Source: an uncultured Pelagibacteraceae bacterium (GTDB lineage Bacteria > Pseudomonadota > Alphaproteobacteria > Pelagibacterales > Pelagibacteraceae). From it: 64,000 nucleotides of DNA. Numbering within the stretch: the first letter of the stretch is position 1; each line of letters opens with the position of its first letter. Location of the stretch: assembly GCA_902624465.1 (NCBI GenBank), contig CACNXP010000002.1:1-64000 (forward strand), written 5' to 3'. Shown piece by piece: positions 1 to 10,332 of the stretch. The notes under the pieces are model-generated. The model had not been told where the DNA came from and searched no databases. It saw nothing but the letters and a program-made list of their open reading frames with translations. The position numbers and the translations under genes are program-made.

Positions 1-740
1 ATTGGAAAATTAATAACAAAATCTGCATATTTTTCAAAATCAAAGCTTTCCAAAAAAAATTTAGGTAAACCACCTCGGTAAGTGTTTTGCCATACTTTTG
101 ATCGGTAAGATAAATAATTACTTTTTTTCTTTTCAACTATTGATGAATTAGCAAATAAAGCAATTGAAATAGGCACCAGGGAATTAACTATTTTAAATTT
201 TTTTTTAAAATCTTCTTCTGAACTGTAATCTAAATTTAATTGTGTTCCACAGGTTCGATACATCATATCTAAACTTAATTTTCCACCCGAGGGCATATCT
301 GTTGTCATCAGTTTGTATCTTTTTTTTGGATTATTGGGGATTTCAATTAATTTTGATATTGGATCAAAACCTGCACTAACAATTTTTATATTAAGTTTTT
401 TCGTGACCTGTTTAAGCTCAAATAAGTAATCATAAGATTCTGCACATGCTTCATGAATATTAGTTAGTTTATCACCAGACAATTCAATTTGATTACCTGG
501 CTCAAGAGTAATATTTTTCCCACCCTTATTTAAACCAACAATATTTTTGTTTTCTAATATTGGATTCCAACCAAATTCAAGCAGAGCTGAGAACATCTCC
601 TTTATTTTTTGATAATCAATTCTCTTATTATTTTGACTATTAAATAGAAATTTCTCATGTTCGATACCAATTTTAAATTCTTTTTTATTTTTAATTCCAG
701 ACTTGAAATATTCAATTATTTGCTCTTTTTTTGTAATCAT
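1..740 (-). CDS. gshA: Glutamate--cysteine ligase (GCS2/plant-type), partial, C-terminus outside window
   Basis: Reverse-strand reading from ATG at 740: MITKKEQIIEYFKSGIKNKKEFKIGIEHEKFLF..., with the GIEHEKF motif of GCS2-type ligases; open to the window edge. Confidence 0.8.
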   Translation of the reverse strand, partial: MITKKEQIIEYFKSGIKNKKEFKIGIEHEKFLFNSQNNKRIDYQKIKEMFSALLEFGWNPILENKNIVGLNKGGKNITLEPGNQIELSGDKLTNIHEACAESYDYLFELKQVTKKLNIKIVSAGFDPISKLIEIPNNPKKRYKLMTTDMPSGGKLSLDMMYRTCGTQLNLDYSSEEDFKKKFKIVNSLVPISIALFANSSIVEKKKSNYLSYRSKVWQNTYRGGLPKFFLESFDFEKYADFVINFP

Positions 741-755
741 TAGTATTAGTTTTTT

Positions 756-1322
756 TTAATTCTTATTTAGAGAAGAATATGGTTTTCTAGAAAAAATTTT
801 TTTTACAATTGGTTTGAAAAATTCCAATGGTAAAGACTCATATTTAGGATCAAAAGAATTTTGATCATATTTTTCACAAAAATTTATTGTATCTTGAAAA
901 TATTTATGATCTTTATATTTATCTCTAATATTTTTATTACCACCTAAATGATGAGCGTAATAATACATTTGAAATTCTCCATGTTTTTCAATTATCCAAT
1001 GAGTTTTTTCTGATACATATGGTTTTAAAATTGAAGCAGCATACTCAGAATGGTTCATTGGTGCTAGTTCATCACCGATATCGTGTAACAGACAGGCTAC
1101 AACCATCTCCTCACTTTCACCATTTCTATGGGCTCTTGTAGCACTTTGAAGTGAGTGCTCTAGCCTTGATACCTGATAACCCTCTAAAGTTTCAGTTAAT
1201 CCAGACATAAATTTTAATATTCTATCAGCAGTTTTACTGGCGAAATCTTTTTCATGTTTATCTAAAAAAAGATAATCTTCTTTAGTACCATTTTTCATTT
1301 CAGTAAAACTTACTTTTTTCAT
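756..1322 (-). CDS. HD-domain protein, PhnZ/MIOX-like putative diiron oxygenase
   Basis: 188 aa ORF; LEHSLQSATRAHRNGESEEMVVACLLHDIGD resembles PhnZ-type HD proteins; H, HD, H, H, D ligand series present. Confidence 0.65.
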   Translation of the reverse strand: MKKVSFTEMKNGTKEDYLFLDKHEKDFASKTADRILKFMSGLTETLEGYQVSRLEHSLQSATRAHRNGESEEMVVACLLHDIGDELAPMNHSEYAASILKPYVSEKTHWIIEKHGEFQMYYYAHHLGGNKNIRDKYKDHKYFQDTINFCEKYDQNSFDPKYESLPLEFFKPIVKKIFSRKPYSSLNKN

Positions 1323-2804
1323 TTAATTATTAGATGCAGTATTTAACAATGATAATTGTGTGATTTTATTATCACCAAGTTCATCTATAGGTTTTACAGG
1401 ATAGTCTCCAGTAAAATAATGATCAGTTAATTGAGGATAACTCTCATTTCTTCCATCAAAACCGATTGCTCGATACATACCATTTACTGACAAAAATTTT
1501 AAAGATTTTGCACCTATGTACTCACAGATTTCTGAGTTGCTTTTATTAGCAGCAAGCAATTCTTTTTTAGTTGGTGTATCAACACCATAAAAATCAGGAA
1601 ATTTTATTTCTGGACAGGCAATTCTAACATGAACTTCTTTAGCACCAGCATCATATAGCATTTTGACAATTTTATGAGACGTAGTTCCTCGTACTAATGA
1701 GTCGTCAACTAAAATTATTCTTTTACCTTGAATAGTTGATTGATTAGCATTTAATTTTAATTTAACGCCCAAACTTCTAATCTTCTGACTTGGTTCAATG
1801 AAAGTTCTTCCTACATAATGATTTCTGACCAAACCAAGCTCAAACTTCATATTGAGTGATTGTGCAAAACCTAAAGCTGCTGCATTTCCAGAGTCTGGCA
1901 CTGGCACAACAATATCGGCATCTATATCGTTTTCTTTTGCAAGCTCAGAACCAAAATTCTTTCTATGCTCATATACAGTTTTTCCGTCAAGCATGCTATC
2001 TGGTCTCGCAAAGTAAATATATTCAAATACACAAGGCTTAACTTTTCTTGGCGGAAATGGTTTAATACTCTTTAATTCGTTATTTTCAATTAAGACAATC
2101 TCACCATTTTCAACTTCTCGAATAAATTTCGCTCCAATTATATCTAAAGCACATGTCTCAGATGCTAGCACATAACTATTCTTTAATTTTCCGATCACTA
2201 AAGGCCTTATACCAAAAGGATCTCTAACACCTATCAATGAGGTTTGAGTTAACATTACCAAAGCATACCCACCTTGTATTTGAAAAATTGCATCTACAAT
2301 TTTATCTATAGTTTTTGTTCGTTTTGACTTAGCAATTAATTGAACTATTGTTTCAGTATCAGACGTTGTGTAAAAAATTGCACCTTCATCAACTAATTTT
2401 TTTCTTAAAAATATAGAATTGGTTAAATTTCCGTTATGAGCTACCCCAATCCCTCCAGCATTGGTATCCGCAAAGAAAGGTTGAATATTCCTAAGAGTAT
2501 TCTCGCCTGTAGTGCTATATCGATTATGTCCAATAGCATAATCCCCTTGAAGTTTTTTTAATATTTTTTCTTTATTGAAATTATCACCTACCAAACCAAA
2601 TCTTTTTTCAGAAAAATATTGTTTCCCATCAAAGGTAACGATTCCACATCCTTCTTGACCCCTATGTTGTAGAGCATGAAGTCCTAGGGCAGTTAGTGCA
2701 GAAGCATCCTTGGTATTGCTTATTCCAAATATACCACACTCTTCTTTAAGCTTAGGATTAAATATTTTTAATTTTCTCTCTAGATTTTTGATATGTTTTT
2801 TCAT
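1323..2804 (-). CDS. purF: Amidophosphoribosyltransferase
   Basis: ECGIFGI N-terminal nucleophile region, ALQHRGQEGCGI, PRTase motif ILVDDSLVRGTT. Confidence 0.97.
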   Translation of the reverse strand: MKKHIKNLERKLKIFNPKLKEECGIFGISNTKDASALTALGLHALQHRGQEGCGIVTFDGKQYFSEKRFGLVGDNFNKEKILKKLQGDYAIGHNRYSTTGENTLRNIQPFFADTNAGGIGVAHNGNLTNSIFLRKKLVDEGAIFYTTSDTETIVQLIAKSKRTKTIDKIVDAIFQIQGGYALVMLTQTSLIGVRDPFGIRPLVIGKLKNSYVLASETCALDIIGAKFIREVENGEIVLIENNELKSIKPFPPRKVKPCVFEYIYFARPDSMLDGKTVYEHRKNFGSELAKENDIDADIVVPVPDSGNAAALGFAQSLNMKFELGLVRNHYVGRTFIEPSQKIRSLGVKLKLNANQSTIQGKRIILVDDSLVRGTTSHKIVKMLYDAGAKEVHVRIACPEIKFPDFYGVDTPTKKELLAANKSNSEICEYIGAKSLKFLSVNGMYRAIGFDGRNESYPQLTDHYFTGDYPVKPIDELGDNKITQLSLLNTASNN

Positions 2805-3303
2805 CAGGAAATTTTTCCAGTAAATAATTACTACCTTTTTCTAAATATGGAAAGATTAATGATTTACTTAAATTTACTGGCCATTTATCGTGATTATAGA
2901 CAATGTGTGCACCTGTGAAAATACACACAGAGATAATATAAGCCTTAATAAATCCAAAAAAGAATCCAAACATTGTATCTAAACTGCCAAGACCAGTAAA
3001 TTGGACAGCTTTTCTAATACCTCTGTTAATCATTAGAATTAGAAATATAACAATTACAAATATAGTAATACCTAAAACTATATCTAGAACATACTCGTTA
3101 TCAATTATGCCCTTCAAATAAGGTTTTGTTCTGGGGAATATTATCAATGTAATTATGTAAGCTAGAAACCATTTAGCCATTGACAGAATACTTAAAACAA
3201 AACCTCTTTTGTAACATCCAATTAATGTAAAAATTGTAATTACTAAATATATGATGTCTAAAACGTTTGTAGTTTTATAAAAATCTACAACAAAATCTTG
3301 CAT
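2758..3303 (-). CDS. cvpA: CvpA family membrane protein
   Basis: Four hydrophobic segments, GFVLSILSMAKW, position directly upstream of purF. Confidence 0.85.
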   Translation of the reverse strand: MQDFVVDFYKTTNVLDIIYLVITIFTLIGCYKRGFVLSILSMAKWFLAYIITLIIFPRTKPYLKGIIDNEYVLDIVLGITIFVIVIFLILMINRGIRKAVQFTGLGSLDTMFGFFFGFIKAYIISVCIFTGAHIVYNHDKWPVNLSKSLIFPYLEKGSNYLLEKFPDEKTYQKSREKIKNI

Positions 3304-3307
3304 CTAG

Positions 3308-5695
3308 TTATTTATCAAATGGTTTGATTAGTAATATTAAAGAAGGAAGCAACGTTAAAACTGAAACCATAGCTAATAACATTGCTAATCCAGTAAAAAC
3401 ACCAAAATAAATTGTGGGTATAAATTTTGATAAAATCAAAATCGAAAATCCAAAAACTATTGTTATAGAGGTATTTAAAATCGCTTTACCAACTGTAGAG
3501 TGGCACAAAATAAGAGTTTTATTATAATCTTTCGAGGTATTAAACTCTTCCTTAAATCTATAAATATAATGAATACTATTATCAACAGCTATTCCAATTG
3601 TAATTGCGGCTATTGTAATTGTCATCATATCTAATGGAATACCCAGTAAACCTATTATTCCTAATATAAAAAAAGCTGCAATAAAATTTGGTACTACACC
3701 AATTAGAGAAAGTTTAATATTTTTGAATAAGATTACAAACATTCCAAATATTCCTATCATCACCAAACCTAAAGTTAGTATTTGAGATTTAAAAAGACTT
3801 TGGAGTAAGTTATTGAATAGAATTAAAACACCACCAAGTTTGAACTCACTTTCTTTTAAACCTAATTTATTTTTTAAGTCGTAATTAATTTTTTTTATGA
3901 GATCGTTTCTTCTCAAATTTTCTTGGGAGTCAATAATCCTTAGATTAATTCTTGCTTCATTATCTTTTATAGAGATGTATGGGTCAATTATTTCCGTCTT
4001 AATACTCTCAGGTATTTTTGAGTAAAGGACACCCATTTCTAATGTTCCTAAAGGCTTATTATTATTTAGCATTGTTGCTACATCAATTATTGATGAAAAG
4101 GATAAAACCTTTCCAACTTGAGGCAAATCATCTAGATAGTTATGAACAGAGGAAATTTTATCTATTTTATCTTTGGTAAACCAATATTTATCATCATTTT
4201 CATTCTCCTCATCACCCCAGTCTTCAAAATCGTCCTCATTATCAGTTTTTTTAATTTCTTTTTTCGGAAATTTTAAAATCACTTCAAGCGGAGTTGTTCC
4301 ACCTAATTTTTCGTCTATAAGTTTCATGCCTTTATAAATTTCAGTTTTCTTACTGAAATAATTTATAAAACTATTTTCAACTTCTAGTTTGCTTATACCG
4401 ATTAAACTAAGAATGATTACCATAATAGTAAAAGTAAAAATAGTTTTATGATTATTTAAAGAAACTTGGGCTAAGAAAGAGGTAATTTTTGACTCTTCTT
4501 GTTTTTTTAAAAAAATCTTATCTTTTGGCATAAAATTTATAAGAGATGGAAGTAGTGTAAATGTAATAATAAATGAAGTAATTAAACCTAGTGTCATCAT
4601 CCATCCAAAATCTATAATTGGTTTAATTTCACTGAAGATTAAGGATAAAAAAGCAATAATAGTTGTTAAAGCAGTATATAAAATTGGCCAAAACATTTTA
4701 TTAGTTGTTAAAGTAATCAGCTCTATAACTTTTTTATTTGGATGAATTTCTTTAATTTGTAAAAATCTTGTACTCATGTGAATATTCATCGCCATTGTTA
4801 AAATTAACATTAATGCAATGAAGTTTGATGAAATAACTGTAACTTTCCACCCTAATAACCCAAGCAAGCCTGTCATGATTATTACTGAAAAAAAACAACT
4901 ACTTATCGGAACGATAATCCAAATTAATTTTCTAAATACATACCATAATGTTGCTATAATAAATAATAAAACACCCAATCCAAAAACTATTATATCACTT
5001 TTAATAAATGTCATCATATCGTCGGCAATCATAGGAATCCCACCTAAATTTATTTTTCCAATATTATTGTAACTTTTAATGACATCTCTAATTTCAAGAA
5101 TATTTTGATGATTTTGTTTTTTTATTAAGTTTTTATGAGCTTCAATCTCTTTTTTTGTTTTATCAGAAATATTTTCTATTGTTTTTTTATTTTTAATATT
5201 TACTATGATTCCAGAGGTTTTCCCATCTTCACTAATAACAAAATTTCTAAATACGGGGCTACTTAAAATCTCTTTAAACCCTCTTTCTTTATCTATGTCT
5301 TCATCTTTTAAAGTCTTAAAATTTTCTAATCTTTCTTGTAAAGGAGCATCCGAATTATTTAATAAAGGAATATCTAAAAGTGTAATAACACTATGAACCC
5401 ATTTTAAACTTTGAATTTTATATTTTAAACTGAGAAGATTGTTTATAGAAACATCAGAAATCATACCTTCATTAGGGGTATAAGTTAATATCAAAAACTC
5501 TTTTGACCCATACCTATTTGTAATTTCTTCGAGATATTTGAGGTCTGGATCTCCTTCAATTAGTAATGTCTCTGATGAAGCATCTAATTTAAAATCTTTG
5601 GAATAATATCCAAAAGTAAATAGGGCTATAACCAAAAATATCAATATTACCTTTGGATTTTTTAGAATTGTATTTTGATAAAATTGGGTAATCAT
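3308..5695 (-). CDS. MMPL/RND-superfamily transporter
   Basis: 795 aa, two repeats of TM clusters (GIAVDNSIHYIYRFKEE; FALMLILTMAMNIHM), large periplasmic loops. Confidence 0.85.
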   Translation of the reverse strand: MITQFYQNTILKNPKVILIFLVIALFTFGYYSKDFKLDASSETLLIEGDPDLKYLEEITNRYGSKEFLILTYTPNEGMISDVSINNLLSLKYKIQSLKWVHSVITLLDIPLLNNSDAPLQERLENFKTLKDEDIDKERGFKEILSSPVFRNFVISEDGKTSGIIVNIKNKKTIENISDKTKKEIEAHKNLIKKQNHQNILEIRDVIKSYNNIGKINLGGIPMIADDMMTFIKSDIIVFGLGVLLFIIATLWYVFRKLIWIIVPISSCFFSVIIMTGLLGLLGWKVTVISSNFIALMLILTMAMNIHMSTRFLQIKEIHPNKKVIELITLTTNKMFWPILYTALTTIIAFLSLIFSEIKPIIDFGWMMTLGLITSFIITFTLLPSLINFMPKDKIFLKKQEESKITSFLAQVSLNNHKTIFTFTIMVIILSLIGISKLEVENSFINYFSKKTEIYKGMKLIDEKLGGTTPLEVILKFPKKEIKKTDNEDDFEDWGDEENENDDKYWFTKDKIDKISSVHNYLDDLPQVGKVLSFSSIIDVATMLNNNKPLGTLEMGVLYSKIPESIKTEIIDPYISIKDNEARINLRIIDSQENLRRNDLIKKINYDLKNKLGLKESEFKLGGVLILFNNLLQSLFKSQILTLGLVMIGIFGMFVILFKNIKLSLIGVVPNFIAAFFILGIIGLLGIPLDMMTITIAAITIGIAVDNSIHYIYRFKEEFNTSKDYNKTLILCHSTVGKAILNTSITIVFGFSILILSKFIPTIYFGVFTGLAMLLAMVSVLTLLPSLILLIKPFDK

Positions 5696-5716
5696 CTTAC
5701 CCTTTTATATTGGAAT

Positions 5717-7135
5717 TTAGTTAATTTGAGTATCCTTAAATTTAGTAAACATTGCCTCAAACTCTAGAAATACATTTCCAGTTGGACCATGTCTTTGTTT
5801 GCCAATAATTAATTCTGCCAGATTAGATACTTCATTCATCTTTGCTTGCCATTCGGCATGCTCTATAGTTGCTGGTTTTGGTTCTTTATTCTCTAAATAA
5901 TAAGACTCTCTATATACAAACATTACCACATCGGCGTCTTGCTCTATCGAACCAGATTCTCTCAAATCAGATAATTGGGGTTTTTTATTATCTCTCTGTT
6001 CTACTTGTCTTGATAATTGTGAAAGAGCAACCACAGGTATTGATAATTCTTTTGCAATCGCTTTCAAACCTTGAGTAATTTCTGATACTTCTTGAACTCG
6101 TCCATCTTTATAATTTAAGGTTCCTCTCATTAATTGAATGTAATCAACAATAATCATATCAAGACCGTGAGTTCTTTTTATTCGCCTTGCTCTATTACTC
6201 ATTGCTGCAATTGTTATTGCTGGTGTTTCGTCAATATAAAGTGGAAGTTCGGATATATTTTTTGAAGTCTCTATAAATTTATCAAATTGTTCATCAGAAA
6301 TTTTACCTCTTCTTATATCATTTGATTTAATTCTAGATTGTTCTGCTAAAATTCTAGTAGATAATTGTTCAGATGACATTTCCAATGAAAAAAAAGCAAT
6401 GGAGGATTTCTTTCCACTTTCTTGTAATTTTTGAGCTGCATTAAAAGCAATGTTAGTAGCTAGCGCTGTTTTCCCCATACCAGGTCTTCCTGCAATAATA
6501 ATCAAATCAGATTTGTGCAATCCTCCCAATCTATCATCTAAATCTCTTAGTCCAGTAGGAACTCCAACTATACCTTCATCATTTTTATATGCAGCTGAGG
6601 CCATATCAATTGTATCTTTTAATGCCTTATCAAATTTTATAAAAGAAGAACTAAAAGATCCTTTTTCAGCTAATTTAAATAATTCTTTTTCTGAATTTTC
6701 AATTATTTGTTGTCCACTTGTATCAAGATTACCCAACTTAGCATCGTCAATCGTTTGTTCAGAAATCTTGATAAGTTCTCTTCGAACAAACATATCGTAG
6801 ATAATTTTTGAATATTCGATTGCTTGTCTTACAGAAGTTGAAAATTTTGTAATTTTTACTAAATATTCTGGAACATTTAATTCATCTTTTTCATCTTCGA
6901 AATAATTCTTTAAAGTTATAGGATTTGCTAATAATCCTTTGTAAATTAAACTTTCAATTGCTCCAAAAATCTTTTGATGCATTGGATCATAAAAGTTATT
7001 ACTGGTTATAATAATATTAATTTCATCAAAAATTTCATTTGAAACAAGTATAGAACCAATTACCGCTTGTTCAGCTTCAATATTATTTGGTAATTCTTTA
7101 AATTTGTCTTTAACTATCGATAGATTATTCTCCAC
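5717..7135 (-). CDS. dnaB: Replicative DNA helicase
   Basis: PNNIEAEQAVIGSIL, Walker A GRPGMGKTALATNIA, IIVDYIQLM, LSQLSRQVEQR. Confidence 0.98.
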   Translation of the reverse strand: MENNLSIVKDKFKELPNNIEAEQAVIGSILVSNEIFDEINIIITSNNFYDPMHQKIFGAIESLIYKGLLANPITLKNYFEDEKDELNVPEYLVKITKFSTSVRQAIEYSKIIYDMFVRRELIKISEQTIDDAKLGNLDTSGQQIIENSEKELFKLAEKGSFSSSFIKFDKALKDTIDMASAAYKNDEGIVGVPTGLRDLDDRLGGLHKSDLIIIAGRPGMGKTALATNIAFNAAQKLQESGKKSSIAFFSLEMSSEQLSTRILAEQSRIKSNDIRRGKISDEQFDKFIETSKNISELPLYIDETPAITIAAMSNRARRIKRTHGLDMIIVDYIQLMRGTLNYKDGRVQEVSEITQGLKAIAKELSIPVVALSQLSRQVEQRDNKKPQLSDLRESGSIEQDADVVMFVYRESYYLENKEPKPATIEHAEWQAKMNEVSNLAELIIGKQRHGPTGNVFLEFEAMFTKFKDTQIN

Positions 7136-7201
7136 ACCTCATTTTATGTCAATTTTACTCAAAATAAATTTAAATTATTAATTGGGGAGAAAATTGTATA
7201 A

Positions 7202-7660
7202 TTATTGAATAGTCTCCGCTGACTCAACTACAATATGTATCTCTGCATCAATCTCAGAATGTAAAGACACTTTTACTTTAAATTTTCCAAGAGATTTTAT
7301 TTCTTTAACTGGTTGAATCATTGATGGTGTTATATCTAATTTTTCTTTTTCTTTAATAATTTTGGAAATTTCTGTTGGCTTGACCGAACCATATAACTCC
7401 TTATTTTCAGTAGAAAGTTTTTTTACAATGAATTCTTTTTTATTAATTTTTTCTGCTATTTTTTTTGCTTCTTGTTTTTTTTCATTATCTTTTTTGGACA
7501 ATTGTGTCTTTATTTTTTCAACTTGATTTATATTTTCTTTTGAAGCATATAGTGCTTTTTTATTAGCGATCAAAAAGTTTCTGGCAAAACCTCTCTTAAC
7601 ATCTATAATTTCCCCTATAGATCCAACTCTTTTAATATTTTCTAGTAATATTACTTTCAT
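7202..7660 (-). CDS. rplI: 50S ribosomal protein L9
   Basis: MKVILLENIKRVGSIGEIIDVKRGFARNFLI. Confidence 0.97.
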   Translation of the reverse strand: MKVILLENIKRVGSIGEIIDVKRGFARNFLIANKKALYASKENINQVEKIKTQLSKKDNEKKQEAKKIAEKINKKEFIVKKLSTENKELYGSVKPTEISKIIKEKEKLDITPSMIQPVKEIKSLGKFKVKVSLHSEIDAEIHIVVESAETIQ

Positions 7661-7933
7661 TTATAATAAAGCTAAATTTCTTGCTCTTTTTATTGATAAA
7701 GATAATTCTCTTTGTTTTTTTTGACTTACATTAGTTATTCTTGATGGAAGAATCTTGCCATTTTCTGATACGTATCTTTTTAATAACTTGATGTTTTTAT
7801 AGTCAATTTTTGGAGCACCTTTGACTGATAACGGGCAATTTTTCTTAAATTTATATTTATTAGGTTGAAAAATGCTTAATTTTGCAAAATTACTTTGTTT
7901 ATTTTTTTTATTTCCGCTTTGTCTTTTAGGCAT
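7661..7933 (-). CDS. rpsR: 30S ribosomal protein S18
   Basis: [47 protein letters not shown]. Confidence 0.97.
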   Translation of the reverse strand: MPKRQSGNKKNKQSNFAKLSIFQPNKYKFKKNCPLSVKGAPKIDYKNIKLLKRYVSENGKILPSRITNVSQKKQRELSLSIKRARNLALL

Positions 7934-7935
7934 AA

Positions 7936-8289
7936 CTAATTATTAGGAGTTTCTTTTTTTTCATACTCATCTTTTTTTGAAAAAAAATTTGTTTCAAGAT
8001 CAAATTTTTTTACTCTTACAGTCAAATATCTTAACAATTTTTTATCAATCGCTTCATTCTTTTCTAGTTCACTAATTACATTTCCTTTGCCTTTAAATTT
8101 AAAGTGAATGTAGCTTCCTTTTTTATTTTTTTTTATTAAATATGATAAATTTAACAAACCCCAATTTTCAGTTTTTACTATCTCACCATCATTTTTTTCA
8201 ATAATGCTTGAATATTTTTCGGTTAATTGTTTTATTTCACTTGGAGAAGTGTCTTGTCTTGCAATTATAGTATGCTCGTATAAATTCAT
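7936..8289 (-). CDS. rpsF: 30S ribosomal protein S6
   Basis: [22 protein letters not shown]..., [23 protein letters not shown]; adjacent to rpsR/rplI. Confidence 0.96.
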   Translation of the reverse strand: MNLYEHTIIARQDTSPSEIKQLTEKYSSIIEKNDGEIVKTENWGLLNLSYLIKKNKKGSYIHFKFKGKGNVISELEKNEAIDKKLLRYLTVRVKKFDLETNFFSKKDEYEKKETPNN

Positions 8290-8376
8290 TTAATTTCTTT
8301 AATAAAAAATGAGGATATACTATTATAAATCTTTAATTACAATAGCAAAAACAATAAAAAATATAGGATTTTTTAG

Positions 8377-9303
8377 ATGTTTTCACTAGTATTCCCAGGA
8401 CAAGGTTCCCAAACAATTGGAATGGGAAAAGATTTTTTTGAAAATTATAATTTAGTAAAAGATCTTTTTAAGGAGGCTGACGATTCATTGGGCACCAGTC
8501 TATCAAAAATAATTTTAGAGGGACCTAAAGATGAACTAGATCTTACTGTAAATACTCAGCCAGCAATATTTCTTATAAGCTACTCAATTTTTCAGGTAAT
8601 GAAAAAAGAATTCAATGTGGATCTTGATAACGCAAAATATTTTGCTGGTCATTCACTAGGAGAATATTCAGCTTTATGTGCTGCCAATTATCTGAGTTTT
8701 TCAGATACTATTAAACTTTTAAAAATTAGGGGTGATGCAATGCAAAATGCTGTCCCAAAAGGAGAGGGCGGTATGCTGGTTGTTTTAGGTTCAAAAGTTG
8801 AAACAATAGAAGATCTTTTGAGTGAAAATAAGAATAATTTTATAGCACAAATTGCAAATGATAATTCTGATGGCCAGATTGTTTTAAGCGGAAGAAATAG
8901 TGACATAGAAAAATTAATCCATGTTTTAAAATCAAAAAACGTTAAAAACATGAAATTACCAGTTAGCGCCCCTTTTCATTGTCAACTTATGAACAATGCT
9001 ACTGAAATTATGAGAAATGAAATTCAAAAATTAAATTTTCAAGATTCAAAAAATAAGTTGATATCAAATGTGACCGCAAAAGAAATTTTAAATAAGGAAG
9101 AGCTTAAAACACTTTTAATTGACCAAATAGAGAATAGAGTTAGATGGAGAGAAAGTGTAAATCATATGATTAATAATGGAGTAAATCATTTCATTGAGAT
9201 TGGACCTGGAAAAGTATTAACAGGTTTAATAAAAAGGATAGATAAGAACGTAAAAACTAATACAATCAATTCTGAGAGTGATATAAAAGATTTAAAGTTA
9301 TGA
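8377..9303 (+). CDS. fabD: Malonyl-CoA:ACP transacylase
   Basis: FPGQGSQTIGMGKDF, GHSLGEYSAL, PVSAPFHC. Confidence 0.97.
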   Translation: MFSLVFPGQGSQTIGMGKDFFENYNLVKDLFKEADDSLGTSLSKIILEGPKDELDLTVNTQPAIFLISYSIFQVMKKEFNVDLDNAKYFAGHSLGEYSALCAANYLSFSDTIKLLKIRGDAMQNAVPKGEGGMLVVLGSKVETIEDLLSENKNNFIAQIANDNSDGQIVLSGRNSDIEKLIHVLKSKNVKNMKLPVSAPFHCQLMNNATEIMRNEIQKLNFQDSKNKLISNVTAKEILNKEELKTLLIDQIENRVRWRESVNHMINNGVNHFIEIGPGKVLTGLIKRIDKNVKTNTINSESDIKDLKL

Positions 9304-10037
9304 TTAATTTAAGAAATAAGAATATCATTGTAACCGGTGCATCAGGTGGAATAGGTAATTCGATAGTAAAAAAATTGAGTGAGTTTGAAGCAAATATATT
9401 AGCCACAGGAACAAAAACTGAAAAATTAGAAGAATTAAAGTCAAACATTAAAAATGTTAAGATTTTAACTTTTGACATTTCTAAAAGTGAAAAAATTGAG
9501 GAATTTATCGAAAATGCTACAACACAACTTGGGGGCAAACTAGATTGTATTGTTAATAACGCAGGATTAACCCAAGATAATTTAGCAATTCGTATGAGCT
9601 TAGATGAGTGGAGAAAAGTAATTGATATAAATTTAACATCTACTTTCCTTTTGAGTAAATTTGCTATTAAAAAGATGCTTAAAAATAAATCAGGAAAAAT
9701 TGTAAATATTACATCTGTTGTTGGCCATACTGGAAATTTAGGCCAAGCAAACTATACAGCATCAAAAGCTGGTATAGTTGCTATGTCAAAAAGTTTAGCC
9801 ATTGAGTATGCTAAAAAGAATATTAATATAAATTGTATTTCGCCAGGTTTCATTAAAACAGCTATGACAGATAAGCTGGATCAAAAATTTAAAGAATTAA
9901 TCATATCAAAAATACCATCTGCAAGGCTAGGAGAACCTACAGATATTGCTAATGCAGTTCTTTTTTTAGCCTCTGATCAATCAAATTACATTAATGGTGA
10001 AACAATTCATATTAATGGAGGTATGTATATGGCTTGA
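9300..10037 (+). CDS. fabG: 3-oxoacyl-ACP reductase
   Basis: VTGASGGIGNSIV, NNAGLTQDNLAIRM, YTASKAG; between fabD and acpP. Confidence 0.96.
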   Translation: MINLRNKNIIVTGASGGIGNSIVKKLSEFEANILATGTKTEKLEELKSNIKNVKILTFDISKSEKIEEFIENATTQLGGKLDCIVNNAGLTQDNLAIRMSLDEWRKVIDINLTSTFLLSKFAIKKMLKNKSGKIVNITSVVGHTGNLGQANYTASKAGIVAMSKSLAIEYAKKNININCISPGFIKTAMTDKLDQKFKELIISKIPSARLGEPTDIANAVLFLASDQSNYINGETIHINGGMYMA

Positions 10038-10061
10038 CAAACCAGGTTTTTAAACTATTAA
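10034..10061 (+). promoter_or_regulatory. Putative sigma70-like promoter for acpP (TTGACA-N16-TATTAA)
   Basis: Exact TTGACA overlapping the fabG TGA stop; -10-like TATTAA after 16 nt; acpP ATG at 10086. Confidence 0.45.
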
Positions 10062-10085
10062 CAATTTAAACAAAAAAGGATCAAT

Positions 10086-10325
10086 ATGTCAGAAGATGTT
10101 TCAAGTAAGGTTAAAAAAATTGTTGCCGATCACCTAGGTATTGATGAAGCTAAGGTAACAGAGGAGTCAAGTTTCATAGACGATTTAGGAGCAGATAGTT
10201 TAGATACAGTTGAGTTAGTTATGGCTTTTGAGGAAGAGTTTGGCTCGGAGATTTCTGATAGCGAAGCTGAAAAAATTTTAACAGTTGGTGATGCTGTAAA
10301 ATTTATTGAAGGAAAAGCAAATTAG
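10086..10325 (+). CDS. acpP: Acyl carrier protein
   Basis: 79 aa, [22 protein letters not shown]. Confidence 0.98.
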   Translation: MSEDVSSKVKKIVADHLGIDEAKVTEESSFIDDLGADSLDTVELVMAFEEEFGSEISDSEAEKILTVGDAVKFIEGKAN

Positions 10326-10332
10326 ATTTTAA

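Noticed and set aside
6450-6800. Antisense ORF of 116 aa opposite dnaB (and similar antisense ORFs, e.g. 43019-43369, 51950-52300, 46116-46421, 57563-57997)
   Set aside because: They lie wholly or almost wholly opposite strongly supported genes and have no recognisable family motifs; explained by codon structure of the sense gene.
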